Shown piece after piece: positions 45,600 to 54,698 of a stretch of 64,000 bases of DNA. The stretch comes from Alphaproteobacteria bacterium. GTDB taxonomy: Bacteria > Pseudomonadota > Alphaproteobacteria > Micropepsales > Micropepsaceae. Each line of letters opens with the position of its first letter. The stretch's first letter is position 1. The stretch lies in contig JAGWNK010000012.1 of NCBI GenBank assembly GCA_028871345.1, positions 27,704 through 91,703 of the forward strand. The letters are read 5' to 3'. The notes below the pieces were generated by a model that was given only the letters and a program-made list of their open reading frames with translations, was not told the origin of the DNA and did no database searches. Position numbers and translations under genes: made by a program.

Positions 45600-48452
45600 A
45601 TGAAGAATTTGGAATCGGGGCGCATGTCGGCCCTCAAGCACTGGGCGCTCGGCACCACGGCATCGGGCATCGCCCTGATGCTGATGGCGGCCGGCGGCGC
45701 CGCCCTGGCCCAGACGACGGACCAGTCGGACCAGAGCACCATGGAGACCGTGACGGTGACGGGCTTCCGGGCCAGCCTGGAGAACACCATCGCCCTCAAG
45801 AAGAACTCGACGGAGATCATCGAGGCGGTCTCGGCCGAAGACATCGGCAAGCTGCCGGACCAGTCGATCGCGGAAGCCATTTCGCGCCTGCCCGGCGTCG
45901 CCACGCAGCGCCTGAACGGCCGCGCCCAGGACATCTCGATCCGCGGCCTGTCCGCGGACTTCGCGACCACGCTGTTGAACGGCCGCGAGCAGGTTTCGAC
46001 CAACGATAACCGCAGCGTGCAGTTCGACCAGTATCCGGCCGAGCTGATGAGCGGCGTCGTGGTCTACAAGACGCCGGCCGCCGACCTGGTCGGCGCAGGC
46101 CTGTCGGGCACCATCGACATGCGGACGATCCGCCCGCTCGACTATGACCACCGCGTGATTTCCGTGAACGCCCGCGGCGAAACCAATTCGCTGGGCGAGC
46201 TGAATCCGAAAGAGGGCAAGTACGGCTACCGGTTCGGCGGCACCTATATCGATCAATATGCCGACGGCAAGCTCGGCGTCATGATCGGCGTGGCGCTGAT
46301 GGATTCTCTCAATCCTTACAACGAATATGCCCCGTGGGGCTGGCCGAACGGCAATGGCGGCGTGGTTCCGTCCAACGATTTCGCCATCGGTGGCGCCAAG
46401 TTCAATTCGGTGGTGGACAATCTCAAGCGCAATGCGGCCATTGCCACCTTCCAATACCGGCCCAACGAGAACTTCGAATCCACGCTCGATCTCTTCGCCA
46501 CGACCTACAGAGACGACTGGCAGGTGGCGCGCGTCGAAGCCCCGCTTTATTCCTGGGGCGGCCAGGACCTCCTGCCCGGCGCCACGATCACCAATGGCTA
46601 TGCCACGGCCGGAACGTGGACGCCCGGCGTGAAGGCCGTCAGCCGCGAGGAGTCGGACCGTCACAACAACGACCTGTTCGCCTTCGGCTGGAAGAACACG
46701 TACAACGCCGGTCCTTGGACGGCGACTCTCGATGCCGGCTATTCCAGCGTGCAGCGCCATTCGCGCCTGCTCGAGAACTGGGCCGGCACCGGCGTAGCGG
46801 GGACGGGCGCGGTCGATCCGATGCCGTTCACCATGAATGCCGACAACATCATGCACGTGACGCCGGAAATCAATTACGGCGATTACAACAACATGCTGCT
46901 GACGGCGCCCCAAAACTGGGGTGGCCCCGGATCCGGGCCGCTCGCCGGGACGCTCGCCGAAGGCTACCTCAAGTATGACAAGGTTCACGACCACATGTTC
47001 ACCCTGAAGGGCGAAGTGCAGCGTGACCTGGGCGAAGGCTTCTTCAAAGACATCGTCGTGGGCGTCTACTACACCAACCGCACCAAGACGAAGTCGACGG
47101 ACGAGTACTTCCTCACCAGCAAGGCGACGGCTGATGCGGCGACGGCTTATGCCGCGGCCCATGGCGGCAGCCTGGCGGGCTTCGTGCAGACAGGCTCGCC
47201 GATTCCGACGCAGTATCGCACCGGCGTTTCCAAGGGCCTCAGCTATTTCGGAATCCCCGGCTTTGCGGCCTGGAATGCCGATCAAGCCTTGGATAGCGGC
47301 GGCTATGTCCTGACGCACAACACCGGCGTGTGGGCCTATCAGAAGGGCTATGACGTCAACGAAATCGTCTATACCGGCTACATCAAAACCGATATCGACG
47401 GCACGCTCGGCGAGCATGCTTTGACCGGCAACGCCGGCGCACAGTTCGTCCTGACCCATCAGGGGTCGTCGGGCTATGCCGTATCTTGGCCCAACGCCTA
47501 TCCGATCCACGGCGGCGCGGAATACGGCGAACTCCTGCCCAGCTTGAACCTGGCTCTGGCCATCAACGATGAGAGCAAGATCCGCCTGGGCGCTGCGCGC
47601 GAGCTGGTGCGGGCGCGCATGGACCAGATGGTCGATGTCAACTCCTATGGATTCAGCACAGCCTCGCAAAACGTGAACTGCCCGACCTCCCAGTGGACGA
47701 ACTGTTCACCGTGGAGCGGCTCGACGGGCAATCCCAAGCTGAAGCCCTGGATCGCCGATGCCGTGGACCTTTCGTATGAATACTATCACGGCAACGCCAC
47801 CTATCTGGCGGTCGCGGGCTTCTACAAGAACCTCGAATCGTACATCTACACGCAGAAGACACCGTTCGACTTCACCGGCTACGTCTATCCCGCCGGATAT
47901 ACGCCGCAAACGTTCATGGGTTACGTGACCGAGGACGTCAACGGCACCGGCGGCCAGATCACCGGCGTCGAAGTCAGCGGCGCGATCGCCGGCAATGCGA
48001 TCACCAACATGTTCGACGGGTTCGGCGCGACGGCGAACATGTCGTACACCGACAGCGGCATGAAGGGTGTTTCCGACTCCGGTCCGTCTACGCCGCTGCC
48101 CGGCTTGTCGAAGTTCGTCTACAACATCACGGTGTATTACGAGAATGCCGGCTTCTCGGCCCGCGTGAACTACAACTACCGCTCGCGCTTCTTCAGCGAG
48201 ATCAAGGGCTTCGACAACACCTATACGCGCAATGAGTTCAAGGAACAGGGCTGGCTCGGCGCCCAGATCGGCTACACCTTCCAGGAAGGCACGCTGAATG
48301 GTCTGTCGGTCAACCTGCAGGCCGACAACCTGCTGCATGAAACGCAGACCATGTACCAGTTCACTTCCAACCCGAACGATGCGCGCCAAGTCCTCGATTG
48401 GTGGCGCTTCGGCACGACGTATCAGTTTGGTCTCACGTACAAGCTGAACTAA
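45600..48452 (+). CDS. TonB-dependent receptor, probable maltodextrin importer
   Basis: A 950-residue outer-membrane receptor starting at ATG 45600 after GGGGAGAGGAAC. The N-terminus has a signal peptide ending near AALAQ, then METVTVTGFRASL, the plug (IGKLPDQSIAEAISRLPGV) and a barrel ending FGLTYKLN. It is the same Xanth-Caul type as the receptor at 23573 but clearly divergent. The context of two GH13 enzymes and a GH65 phosphorylase points to malto-oligosaccharides, as with Caulobacter MalA. The ligand is inferred. Confidence 0.92.
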   Translation: MKNLESGRMSALKHWALGTTASGIALMLMAAGGAALAQTTDQSDQSTMETVTVTGFRASLENTIALKKNSTEIIEAVSAEDIGKLPDQSIAEAISRLPGVATQRLNGRAQDISIRGLSADFATTLLNGREQVSTNDNRSVQFDQYPAELMSGVVVYKTPAADLVGAGLSGTIDMRTIRPLDYDHRVISVNARGETNSLGELNPKEGKYGYRFGGTYIDQYADGKLGVMIGVALMDSLNPYNEYAPWGWPNGNGGVVPSNDFAIGGAKFNSVVDNLKRNAAIATFQYRPNENFESTLDLFATTYRDDWQVARVEAPLYSWGGQDLLPGATITNGYATAGTWTPGVKAVSREESDRHNNDLFAFGWKNTYNAGPWTATLDAGYSSVQRHSRLLENWAGTGVAGTGAVDPMPFTMNADNIMHVTPEINYGDYNNMLLTAPQNWGGPGSGPLAGTLAEGYLKYDKVHDHMFTLKGEVQRDLGEGFFKDIVVGVYYTNRTKTKSTDEYFLTSKATADAATAYAAAHGGSLAGFVQTGSPIPTQYRTGVSKGLSYFGIPGFAAWNADQALDSGGYVLTHNTGVWAYQKGYDVNEIVYTGYIKTDIDGTLGEHALTGNAGAQFVLTHQGSSGYAVSWPNAYPIHGGAEYGELLPSLNLALAINDESKIRLGAARELVRARMDQMVDVNSYGFSTASQNVNCPTSQWTNCSPWSGSTGNPKLKPWIADAVDLSYEYYHGNATYLAVAGFYKNLESYIYTQKTPFDFTGYVYPAGYTPQTFMGYVTEDVNGTGGQITGVEVSGAIAGNAITNMFDGFGATANMSYTDSGMKGVSDSGPSTPLPGLSKFVYNITVYYENAGFSARVNYNYRSRFFSEIKGFDNTYTRNEFKEQGWLGAQIGYTFQEGTLNGLSVNLQADNLLHETQTMYQFTSNPNDARQVLDWWRFGTTYQFGLTYKLN

Positions 48453-48470
48453 ACGACGCTCCCTCCCAAT

Positions 48471-48498
48471 CCCTCGCCGGCGGCAACGCCGGCGAGGG
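48471..48498 (+). terminator. Strong hairpin between receptor and GH13 genes (terminator or attenuator)
   Basis: CCCTCGCCGGCG and CGCCGGCGAGGG are perfect 12-bp inverted repeats around a GCAA tetraloop, followed by GCCCTTTCCC. The T-run is short, so partial termination or 3'-end protection of the receptor message is more likely than a full stop. Confidence 0.6.
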
Positions 48499-48587
48499 GC
48501 CCTTTCCCGGGAAGAGCACACTGGCAAGGTCGGACGACGCGGCGCGAAAACACGGACTGTCGGCTGGGCGACCGTCGAGGCAATAAA

Positions 48588-50423
48588 ATGAAGTCGCGCA
48601 TCGTTGTTTCACTGATTGCCTTCGGATTTCTCCTTCTCCTGATGCCCAGTTCCGGCGCCGCGGCGGCTCAGAACGCCGCTTACCTGGAGCGCCTGCCCCA
48701 GGACGAGATCATCTACCTCATCATGCCCGACCGCTTCGACAACGCCGATCCGGCGAACGATCGCGGCGGATTGAAGGGCGGCCGCCTCAAGACCGGCTAC
48801 GATCCCACCGACAAGGCCTTCTATCACGGCGGCGATCTCGAGGGCGTTCTGAGGCGCCTCGATTACATCCAGGGTCTCGGCGCCACGGCCATCTGGCTTA
48901 CGCCGGTCCTCAAGAACAAGCCGATGGGGGGAACGCCGGGGCACGAGAACGCCGGATACCACGGCTACTACATCGTCGATTTCACGCGGATCGATCCCCA
49001 TCTGGGAAGCGACGCGCAATACAAGAAGCTGGTCGACGCCGCGCACGCCCGCGGCATGAAGGTCTACATGGACATCGTCGTGAACCACACGGCCGATGTC
49101 ATCAAGTATCGCGAATGCCCCGACAACAACTGCCCCTATCGCTCGCGCGCCGACTATCCTTACACGCGCAAGGGCGGCCTTCAAGGCAAGCCGATCAACG
49201 ACGGCTTCATGGGCGACGCGCCGCAATACCAGACGGACGAGAACTTCGCCAAGCTGACCAATCCCGATTACGCCTACACGCCCTATGTCCCCAAAGGCGA
49301 AGAGCACGAGAAGGTGCCCGACTGGCTCAACAACCCGATCTATTACCACAACCGCGGCAATTCCACCTTCCGCGGCGAAAGCGAAGGGCTGGGCGATTTC
49401 GGCGGGCTCGATGATGTCTACACCGAGAACCCGCGCGTGGTGCGCGGCTTCATCGCCATCTACGGCGACTTGATCGACAGGTTCCACATCGACGGCTTCC
49501 GCATCGACACCGAAAAGCACGTCGATCCGCAGTTCTGGCAGGCCTTCATTCCCGCCATGCTGGCGCGCGCCAAGGCCGACGGTATCCCGAACTTCCACAT
49601 CTTCGGCGAAGTGATGGAAACCGAAGTCGTCGTGGACCGGACGGCGCGGCGCACCCGCGAGGACGGAATCCCGGCCGTGATGGATTATCCCTTTGCCGCC
49701 GCGGTGCGCGAAACCGTGGCAGGCAGCGCGGGCACCGACGTTCTGGCGCAATTGTTCGCGGACGACGCACTCTATCAGGGCGGCGCGGCCACGGCGATGC
49801 ACAACGCCACGCTGATCGGCAACTACGACATCGGCCGCTTCCCCTGGTTCATCAAGATGGCCTTTCCCGCCATCTCGGACGAGGAGCTGTTCAAGCGCGA
49901 CGTTCTGGCCTACGCCATGCTCCTGACCTTGCGCGGCGTGCCGGTGATCTATTATGGCGACGAGCAGGGCTTTCCTTCCACCGGCAACGACCAGGCGGCG
50001 CGCGAGGACATGTTCGGCAGCAAAGTGGCTCTCTATGACAGCGAGAAGCTGGTCGGCTCGACCTCGACCATCGCCGTCGCCAACTTCGGCACCGACCAGC
50101 CCATCTATCGTGCCATCGCGGAGCTGGCCAAGCTGCGCCGCTCCACGCCGGCCCTGACGCGGGGCGCCCAGGTGGTGCGCAACTATTCGGACAAGCCCGG
50201 GCTCTTCGCGGTGTCGCGCATCGATCCGGACACGGGGCGCGAGGTCGTCGTTGCCTTCAATACTTCGACGGCCCCCTTGTCGGCGCAGGTCGAAACCGAC
50301 CCGGCTTCGAAGCACTTCTCGTCGCTGCACGGGACCTGTGCGCCGGCACCGGATGCGCCGGGAAGCTACCACGTGAATCTCGCACCGCTCGATTTCGTCG
50401 TTTGCGCCGGAGCCGGCCGATGA
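48588..50423 (+). CDS. Exported GH13 alpha-amylase / cyclomaltodextrinase-like enzyme
   Basis: A 611-residue GH13 enzyme with signal peptide MKSRIVVSLIAFGFLLLLMP. It opens EIIYLIMPDRFDNADPANDRGG, a feature of cyclomaltodextrinase/amylase subfamilies. DIVVNHTAD, DGFRIDTEKH (nucleophile), a FGEVMET acid site and a weak NYDIGRF in the place of NHD are visible. The last motif differs from the usual N-H-D, so the substrate may be unusual. The stop overlaps the next gene as ATGA. It likely degrades starch fragments in the periplasm. Confidence 0.9.
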   Translation: MKSRIVVSLIAFGFLLLLMPSSGAAAAQNAAYLERLPQDEIIYLIMPDRFDNADPANDRGGLKGGRLKTGYDPTDKAFYHGGDLEGVLRRLDYIQGLGATAIWLTPVLKNKPMGGTPGHENAGYHGYYIVDFTRIDPHLGSDAQYKKLVDAAHARGMKVYMDIVVNHTADVIKYRECPDNNCPYRSRADYPYTRKGGLQGKPINDGFMGDAPQYQTDENFAKLTNPDYAYTPYVPKGEEHEKVPDWLNNPIYYHNRGNSTFRGESEGLGDFGGLDDVYTENPRVVRGFIAIYGDLIDRFHIDGFRIDTEKHVDPQFWQAFIPAMLARAKADGIPNFHIFGEVMETEVVVDRTARRTREDGIPAVMDYPFAAAVRETVAGSAGTDVLAQLFADDALYQGGAATAMHNATLIGNYDIGRFPWFIKMAFPAISDEELFKRDVLAYAMLLTLRGVPVIYYGDEQGFPSTGNDQAAREDMFGSKVALYDSEKLVGSTSTIAVANFGTDQPIYRAIAELAKLRRSTPALTRGAQVVRNYSDKPGLFAVSRIDPDTGREVVVAFNTSTAPLSAQVETDPASKHFSSLHGTCAPAPDAPGSYHVNLAPLDFVVCAGAGR

Positions 50424-53400
50424 CGGCGCTCGATCTGGACGTCGAGCAGCAAGGCGGGAGCTACAAGCCCGAAGCCTTCCTGTTCGATCTCGACGGCGTC
50501 ATCGTCGATACCGCCAAGTACCATTTCCTGGCCTGGCGCGAGATCGCCCGCGAGCTCGGCTTCACCTTCACCGAAGCCCATAACGAGCGCCTCAAGGGCG
50601 TCTCCCGCATGCGCTCGCTGGATTTCCTGCTGGAGACCGGCGGCCTGACGCTCGACGACGAAACCAAGAAGGCTCTCGCCGCGCGCAAGAACGACATCTA
50701 CCTGCAATATGTCCTCAAGATGGGGCCGGAAGAGGTCCTGCCGGGGGCGCGGGAATTCCTCGCCGAGGCGCGCCGGCGCGGATTGAAGGTGGCGCTGGTC
50801 TCGGCCAGCCGCAACGCGGCAACGATCCTGGAACGGCTGAAGCTCAGCGGCTGCTTCGATGCCGTGGTCGACGGCAATCGCGTCTCGAAGACCAAGCCGG
50901 ATCCGGAAGCGTTCCTGATGGCGGCGCGCGACCTCGCCGTGCCTGAAGCGGTCTGCGTCGTGTTCGAAGACGCCACGGCCGGCATCGAAGGCGCCGCGGC
51001 GGCCGGGATGGCCTGCGTCGGCATCGGCGATCGCGCCATCCTGAAGAAAGCCGACGTCGTCGCGGCGGGGCTGGCGCAGATTTCCGTCGAGGACCTTCTG
51101 GGCGAGCTCGGCCGCCGGCGGCGCGCGCGCAAGCCCTCGCGGCGCAAGCGCAAGGCGGCGGGCATCGGCCATTGGTGCGACGATGCCTGGTCGGTGGTCG
51201 AAGAAGGTTTCGATCCCGACCGTCACAAGGCGGCCGAGAGCATCTTCAGCATCGGCAACGGCTATATGGGCCAGCGCGCCAATTTCGAGGAGCGCTACAG
51301 CGGCGAGACCCTGCAGGGCAGCTACCTCGCCGGCATCTATTACCCCGACAGGACCCGCGTCGGCTGGTGGAAGGTGGGATATCCCGAATATTTCGCCAAG
51401 GTCCTCAACTCGCCGAACTGGATCGGAATCGACGTCGAGGTGAACGGCCATTCGCTCGACCTGGCGCGCTGCACCGTGGACGGCTTCCGCCGCGTGCTCG
51501 ACATGCGGCACGGGACCCTCAGCCGCAGCTTCACCGCGGCGACGCCCGACGGGGCGCGCGTCCGCATCGAGGCGAGGCGATTCGTCAGCATGGCGAACCC
51601 ACGGGTGGGCGCCATCCGCTACAGCGTCACCGCCATCGACGCCGCGGCGATCTCGCTCTCCCCCTATATCGACGGGGACGTGAAGAACGAGGACGCCAAC
51701 TACAACGAGTATTTCTGGAACATCCTGGAAGTCGAGGCGGCCCCCGGCCGGGGCTTCCTGCTGGCCCAGACACGCAAGCTCGATTTCCGCGTGGCTGTGG
51801 CCGCAGAGTACCGCTGCTCGGTCGGCGGCAGGCAGGCAGAGGGCGAACCGCGCTGCGTGGAAACCGGCTCGCTCACCGGCAACGTCATCGAGCTGCGCCT
51901 GAAGGCCGGGGAGACCGCGGTACTCGACAAGATCGTCGCCATCACGAGTTCCGCCGATTACGGCAATTCCGAGCTGAAAGCGAAGGCGCTCGACGCCGCC
52001 GCAGCCGCCGTCGCCATGGGATTTGACTGCCTGCTCGCTGCGCACAAGGACAAGTGGGCGGAAATCTGGAGCCACAGCGACATCGTGGTCGAGGGCGACA
52101 TCAAGGCGCAGCAGGGCATCCGCTTCGCCATCTTCCACCTCAACCAGACCTATACCGGCCAGGACGCGCGCCTCAACATCGGTCCCAAGGGATTCACCGG
52201 CGAGAAATACGGCGGCAGCACCTACTGGGACACCGAAGCGTTCTGCATTCCCTTCTACCTGTCCACGGCGCCCAGCGAAGTGACGCGCAACCTGCTGCTC
52301 TATCGCTACAAGCACCTGCCCAAGGCCATCGAGAATGCCGCCAAGCTCGGCTTCGGCGGCGGCGCGGCGCTCTACCCGATGGTGACGATGAACGGCGAGG
52401 AGTGCCACAACGAGTGGGAGATCACCTTCGAGGAGATCCACCGCAACGGCGCCATCGCCTTCGCCATCTACAACTATGTGAGGCACACGGGCGACGAGAG
52501 CTACCTTGCCGACTACGGCCTGGAAGTGCTGATCGGCATCGCCCGCTTCTGGGCGAAAAGGGCCTCCCATTCCGCCGCCAAGGGACGCTATGTCATTCTC
52601 GGGGTGACCGGCCCGAACGAATACGAGAACAACGTCAACAACAACTGGTTCACCAACACGATCGCCTGCTGGTGCATGGATTACGCACGGGAAACCGTCG
52701 AGCTGGTGTGGGCTCGCTGGCCCGAGCGTTTCGCCGCCGCGACGGCCAAGACCGGCCTCGACGAGCGCGAACCGCGGCGCTGGCAGGAGATCGCCGGCAA
52801 CATGTACTTCCCCTACGACCAGGAAAGCGGGCTGTTCCTGCAGCAGGAAGGCTATCTCGACAAGGAGCAGACCCTGGCGAAGGACATCGATCCTGCCGAG
52901 CGGCCGATCAACCAGCACTGGAGCTGGGACCGCATCCTGCGGTCGCCGTTCATCAAGCAGGCGGACACGCTGCAGGGGCTTTACCTGTTCGAGACCAATT
53001 ACGATCTCGATCTCATCCGGCGCCATTTCGCCTATTACGAAGCGCGGACGGTGCACGAGTCGTCGCTTTCGCCGTGCGTTCACGCCGTACTCGCGGCCAA
53101 GATCGGCGAAATCGGCAAGGCCTACGAGCTGTATCTGCGCAGCGCCCGGCTCGATCTCGACGACTACAATCACGAAGTGGACGAGGGTCTCCACATCACC
53201 AGCATGGCCGGGACCTGGATGGCGATGGTCGAGGGCTTCGGCGGCAAGCGCATGCACGACGGCAAGCTCTTCCTCGATCCGGTAATTCCCCGAAGCTGGC
53301 AGAGTTATTCCTTCCGCCTGCTCCTGAAGAACCAACCCTTGGAGGTGACGGTCACCAAATCCCAGTTAAGCGTCCTGTACATGGGTCCCGAATCCGTGAC

Positions 53401-53476
53401 CATCCAGGTGTACGGCAAGGACTGCAGTGCGACGCCCGGCGAGCCCCTGATCGTTCCGATAGTGTCCGCGCCTTAA
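50420..53476 (+). CDS. Beta-phosphoglucomutase-GH65 phosphorylase fusion
   Basis: A 1018-residue cytoplasmic fusion. Residues ~15-235 are a HAD-type beta-phosphoglucomutase with FLFDLDGVIVDT (nucleophile Asp23, acid/base Asp25), VSASRNA and KTKPDPEAFL. A basic linker RRRRARKPSRRKRK follows. Residues ~250-1018 are a GH65 phosphorylase with general acid Glu734 in TGPNEYENN and C-terminal HEVDEGLHITSMAGTW. Together they would cut maltose with phosphate to glucose and beta-glucose-1-P, then isomerise the latter to glucose-6-P. Trehalose or kojibiose phosphorylase is possible, but maltose suits the context. The start overlaps the amylase stop (ATGA). Confidence 0.93.
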   Translation: MTALDLDVEQQGGSYKPEAFLFDLDGVIVDTAKYHFLAWREIARELGFTFTEAHNERLKGVSRMRSLDFLLETGGLTLDDETKKALAARKNDIYLQYVLKMGPEEVLPGAREFLAEARRRGLKVALVSASRNAATILERLKLSGCFDAVVDGNRVSKTKPDPEAFLMAARDLAVPEAVCVVFEDATAGIEGAAAAGMACVGIGDRAILKKADVVAAGLAQISVEDLLGELGRRRRARKPSRRKRKAAGIGHWCDDAWSVVEEGFDPDRHKAAESIFSIGNGYMGQRANFEERYSGETLQGSYLAGIYYPDRTRVGWWKVGYPEYFAKVLNSPNWIGIDVEVNGHSLDLARCTVDGFRRVLDMRHGTLSRSFTAATPDGARVRIEARRFVSMANPRVGAIRYSVTAIDAAAISLSPYIDGDVKNEDANYNEYFWNILEVEAAPGRGFLLAQTRKLDFRVAVAAEYRCSVGGRQAEGEPRCVETGSLTGNVIELRLKAGETAVLDKIVAITSSADYGNSELKAKALDAAAAAVAMGFDCLLAAHKDKWAEIWSHSDIVVEGDIKAQQGIRFAIFHLNQTYTGQDARLNIGPKGFTGEKYGGSTYWDTEAFCIPFYLSTAPSEVTRNLLLYRYKHLPKAIENAAKLGFGGGAALYPMVTMNGEECHNEWEITFEEIHRNGAIAFAIYNYVRHTGDESYLADYGLEVLIGIARFWAKRASHSAAKGRYVILGVTGPNEYENNVNNNWFTNTIACWCMDYARETVELVWARWPERFAAATAKTGLDEREPRRWQEIAGNMYFPYDQESGLFLQQEGYLDKEQTLAKDIDPAERPINQHWSWDRILRSPFIKQADTLQGLYLFETNYDLDLIRRHFAYYEARTVHESSLSPCVHAVLAAKIGEIGKAYELYLRSARLDLDDYNHEVDEGLHITSMAGTWMAMVEGFGGKRMHDGKLFLDPVIPRSWQSYSFRLLLKNQPLEVTVTKSQLSVLYMGPESVTIQVYGKDCSATPGEPLIVPIVSAP

Positions 53477-53639
53477 CCAAACCCCTGGGCGAATCCGCCC
53501 GGAGGCGGCCGTTCGGGAAAGCGATGCATCGGAGTCACGATCACCGGCAACATCGCCGCGGCGGCAAATCTGCTTGCTGCCAAATATGGCACCGTTGTGT
53601 CATAGTCCGCCCAGCAGTCCGGAACAGAAGCGGGAAGGC

Positions 53640-54698
53640 GTGAGCGACGTAAAGAGCCGTGGGTCTATCAGGCCGACGTCTTTCGATATCGCCTATCGGG
53701 CCGGGGTGTCGCAATCGACCGTGTCCCGCGCCCTGCGGGGTGACCCCAACGTCAGCGAAGACACGCGGCGGCGGATCGAATCCATCGCCAGACAGCTCAA
53801 CTACAAGGTCGACAAGAACGCCTCGAACCTGCGGTGCCAGCATTCGAGAACCTTGGCGCTGCTGTTCTTCGAAGACCCGACGACCGACGACTCGCTGATC
53901 AATCCCTTTTTCCTTTCGATGCTGGGCTCGATCACCCGCGCCTGCGCGCACCGCGGTTACGACCTGCTCATTTCGTTCCAGCAGTTTTCACACGATTGGC
54001 GCGTGGACTATGAGGACAGCGGCAAGGCCGACGGAGTCATCCTGCTCGGTTACGGCGACTACCTGACTTATCGCGAGCGGCTGGAGCAGCTGGTGCAGCA
54101 AGGCATGCATTTCGTCTGCTGGGGCGCGGTGCAGCAGGGACAGCCTGGGCTTTCCGTCGGATGCGACAATCACCAGGGCGGATACGATGCGACCAGCCAC
54201 CTCGTGCGCCTGGGCAGGCGGAACATCGCCTTCATAGGCGATGCGTCGAGCCATTCACCGGAGTTTTCCGAGCGATATCGCGGCTACGCCGAGGCCCTGG
54301 TGGCGGCCGGCCTGTCGGCCGCGCCGGAACTGCAGGTGGATGCGATCTCCACCGAACGGTCGGGCTTCGAGGCGACGCACGAGCTGATCGCGCGGCGCAC
54401 GCCGTTTGACGGACTGATGGCTGCGAGCGACCTCATCGCCATCGGTGCCATCCGGGCCCTTCAGGACCAGGGCCTGCACGTGCCCGCGGATGTCTCCGTG
54501 GTGGGTTTCGACGACATTCCCGCCGCCAGCCTGGTCAATCCGCCGCTAACCACCGTAATGCAGGACACCTGGCAGGCCGGCGAAGTGCTGGTGCGTACGC
54601 TGTCCCAACTGGTCCAGGGCGAGCCGGCCGAGAGCACGGTCCTGCCGGCGCGGCTGGTGGTGAGAGGGTCCTGCGGGGCCCGTCTGCAGAATCCCTAA
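53640..54698 (+). CDS. LacI-family regulator of the maltodextrin locus
   Basis: About 352 residues. The helix-turn-helix TSFDIAYRAGVSQSTVSRAL and hinge LNYKVDKNASNLR are followed by a periplasmic-binding-protein-like sensor domain with FDGLMAASDLIAIGAIRAL and VVGFDDIPAASLVNPPLTTV. The start is uncertain: GTG 53640 has AAGCGGGAAGG just upstream, while ATG 53586 would add 18 residues. It lies 163 bases after the phosphorylase fusion. The three GAATACGTATGC sites in this locus are its likely operators. The effector is probably maltose or a maltodextrin. Confidence 0.88.
   Translation: MSDVKSRGSIRPTSFDIAYRAGVSQSTVSRALRGDPNVSEDTRRRIESIARQLNYKVDKNASNLRCQHSRTLALLFFEDPTTDDSLINPFFLSMLGSITRACAHRGYDLLISFQQFSHDWRVDYEDSGKADGVILLGYGDYLTYRERLEQLVQQGMHFVCWGAVQQGQPGLSVGCDNHQGGYDATSHLVRLGRRNIAFIGDASSHSPEFSERYRGYAEALVAAGLSAAPELQVDAISTERSGFEATHELIARRTPFDGLMAASDLIAIGAIRALQDQGLHVPADVSVVGFDDIPAASLVNPPLTTVMQDTWQAGEVLVRTLSQLVQGEPAESTVLPARLVVRGSCGARLQNP

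Noticed and set aside
50366..53335. A 989-residue open frame antisense to the GH65 fusion gene
   Set aside because: A shadow of GC-rich codons. It has no domain, no ribosome site and Arg/Gly/Val-heavy composition, while the opposite strand has all GH65 and HAD motifs. The same holds for 45333-47669, 58570-60582, 13758-15719, 48609-50372 and 43369-45108.
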